From Proteobacteria bacterium UBA7415 (GTDB lineage Bacteria; Pseudomonadota; Gammaproteobacteria; Arenicellales; Arenicellaceae), in the NCBI GenBank assembly GCA_002470515.1, contig DKML01000012.1:69051-96994 (forward strand): a stretch of DNA of 27,944 nt. Direction: 5' to 3'. The position numbers and the translations under genes were made by a program. Each line of letters begins with the position of its first letter. The first letter of the stretch is position 1. The notes under the pieces are model-generated. The model ran no database searches and was not told where the DNA came from. It saw only the letters and a list, made by a program, of their open reading frames with translations. Of the stretch, positions 27,292 through 27,944 are shown piece by piece.

Positions 27292-27323
27292 AAAAAAAAC
27301 CCCAGTTGCGCTTGCAACTGGGG
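27292..27323 (-). terminator. Strong rho-independent terminator of the rRNA operon
   Basis: A perfect 10-bp stem CCCCAGTTGC/GCAACTGGGG (27300-27309 with 27314-27323) with a 4-nt loop is followed on the minus strand by eight T (27292-27299). It begins 15 bp after the 5S rRNA 3' end. Confidence 0.95.
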
Positions 27324-27337
27324 CTTCTTATTTAAAA

Positions 27338-27449
27338 TCTAGCGATGTCCTACTTTCACATGGGAATCCACACTATCATCGGCGCTAAGCGGTTTCACTT
27401 CTGAGTTCGAGATGGGATCAGGTGGTACACGCTCGCTATGGTCACTAGA
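27338..27449 (-). rRNA. rrf: 5S ribosomal RNA
   Basis: The minus-strand sequence contains the conserved 5S segments CCACCTGATCCCATCTCGAA, CTCAGAAGTGAAAC, GCGCCGATGATAGTGTGG and CATGTGAAAGTAGG in order. The two ends pair to form helix I (CTAGTGA with TCGCTAG). Length is about 112 nt; exact mature ends are uncertain by one or two bases. Confidence 0.95.
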
Positions 27450-27636
27450 AAACTTGTCCCTCACCAGCGCTCCAATGAGCACTGGCAAGTATATTCAGTA
27501 GTTGTTAAGTGTAACTATCTCTAGTCACAATATTGGCAAGTTCAATCTTACTAAGATTTGAATTTTGCTCTGATAAAAAATATCACTATAGCTTTCACAT
27601 ATAACTAGATTTGTCTCCAAACCGTTTGGGTGTTAT
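27450..27636 (-). other. 23S-5S spacer, no tRNA
   Basis: The 187-bp spacer contains no tRNA. A hairpin CCAGCGCTC/GAGCACTGG (27464-27485) flanked by ACTTG/CAAGT lies near the 5S gene, and a second short one (TTCAAT..ATTTGAA) lies near 27540-27562; these are likely pre-rRNA processing stems. Confidence 0.55.

Positions 27637-27944
<308 letters not shown>

Noticed and set aside
27450..27636. tRNA gene in the rRNA spacer
   Set aside because: No cloverleaf or GTTC-type T-loop is found; only two hairpins compatible with rRNA processing.

Overview
This 27.9 kb window looks like chromosomal DNA of a gammaproteobacterium, probably free-living and perhaps marine. The evidence is the gene set: the rpsP-rimM-trmD-rplS operon, XerD, an ffh gene next to a YpjD/CcsA-like gene, PcnB, a FadH-type dienoyl-CoA reductase and a pyrophosphate-type phosphofructokinase. 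GC content is moderate by eye. I cannot name the genus. Many genes lack a strong Shine-Dalgarno sequence, and several use TTG or GTG starts (pcnB, ispG, the MEST-like hydrolase).

Layout, left to right. At 79-6266, on the minus strand, lie housekeeping RNA and translation genes: pcnB, a 653-bp stretch with no recognisable gene, xerD, then the operon rpsP-rimM-trmD-rplS with a clear terminator. At 6407-7008, on the plus strand, are a doubtful 47-codon ORF and a DoxX-like membrane protein. At 7171-10902 are ffh (minus), the divergent ypjD-like gene (plus) and ispG (plus); ispG looks like the type I know from Planctomycetes, so it may have been transferred. At 11015-15487 are a small lipoprotein and two divergently transcribed SLC13-type permeases carrying RCK_C domains. 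At 15610-18400 are a putative membrane-bound hydrolase overlapping a [2Fe-2S] ferredoxin gene (minus), then a PPi-dependent phosphofructokinase (plus).

The most interesting part is 18445-22716 on the minus strand. A D-aminoacylase-type amidohydrolase is followed after 40 bp by an asparagine-synthetase-like protein whose glutaminase Cys is replaced by Ala and whose ATP site SGGLDS is kept. Next comes a small precursor with a textbook lasso-peptide leader (Y..P.L...G.....T) and a core starting with Gly and having Glu at position 8. A strong terminator closes the unit. This reads as a lasso-peptide type RiPP locus, but no leader-binding (RRE/PqqD-like) or leader-peptidase (B2, transglutaminase-like) gene is visible anywhere in the window. 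The gene order, the two cysteines in the predicted tail and the amidohydrolase partner are also unusual.

The right part (22875-27087) holds an alpha/beta hydrolase very like animal MEST/PEG1 and a FadH-like flavoprotein (both plus), then a PlsC-like acyltransferase (minus). The window ends in the 3' part of an rRNA operon on the minus strand: the 23S 3' end, a spacer without a tRNA, 5S, and a strong terminator. I see no insertion sequence, CRISPR array or prophage.
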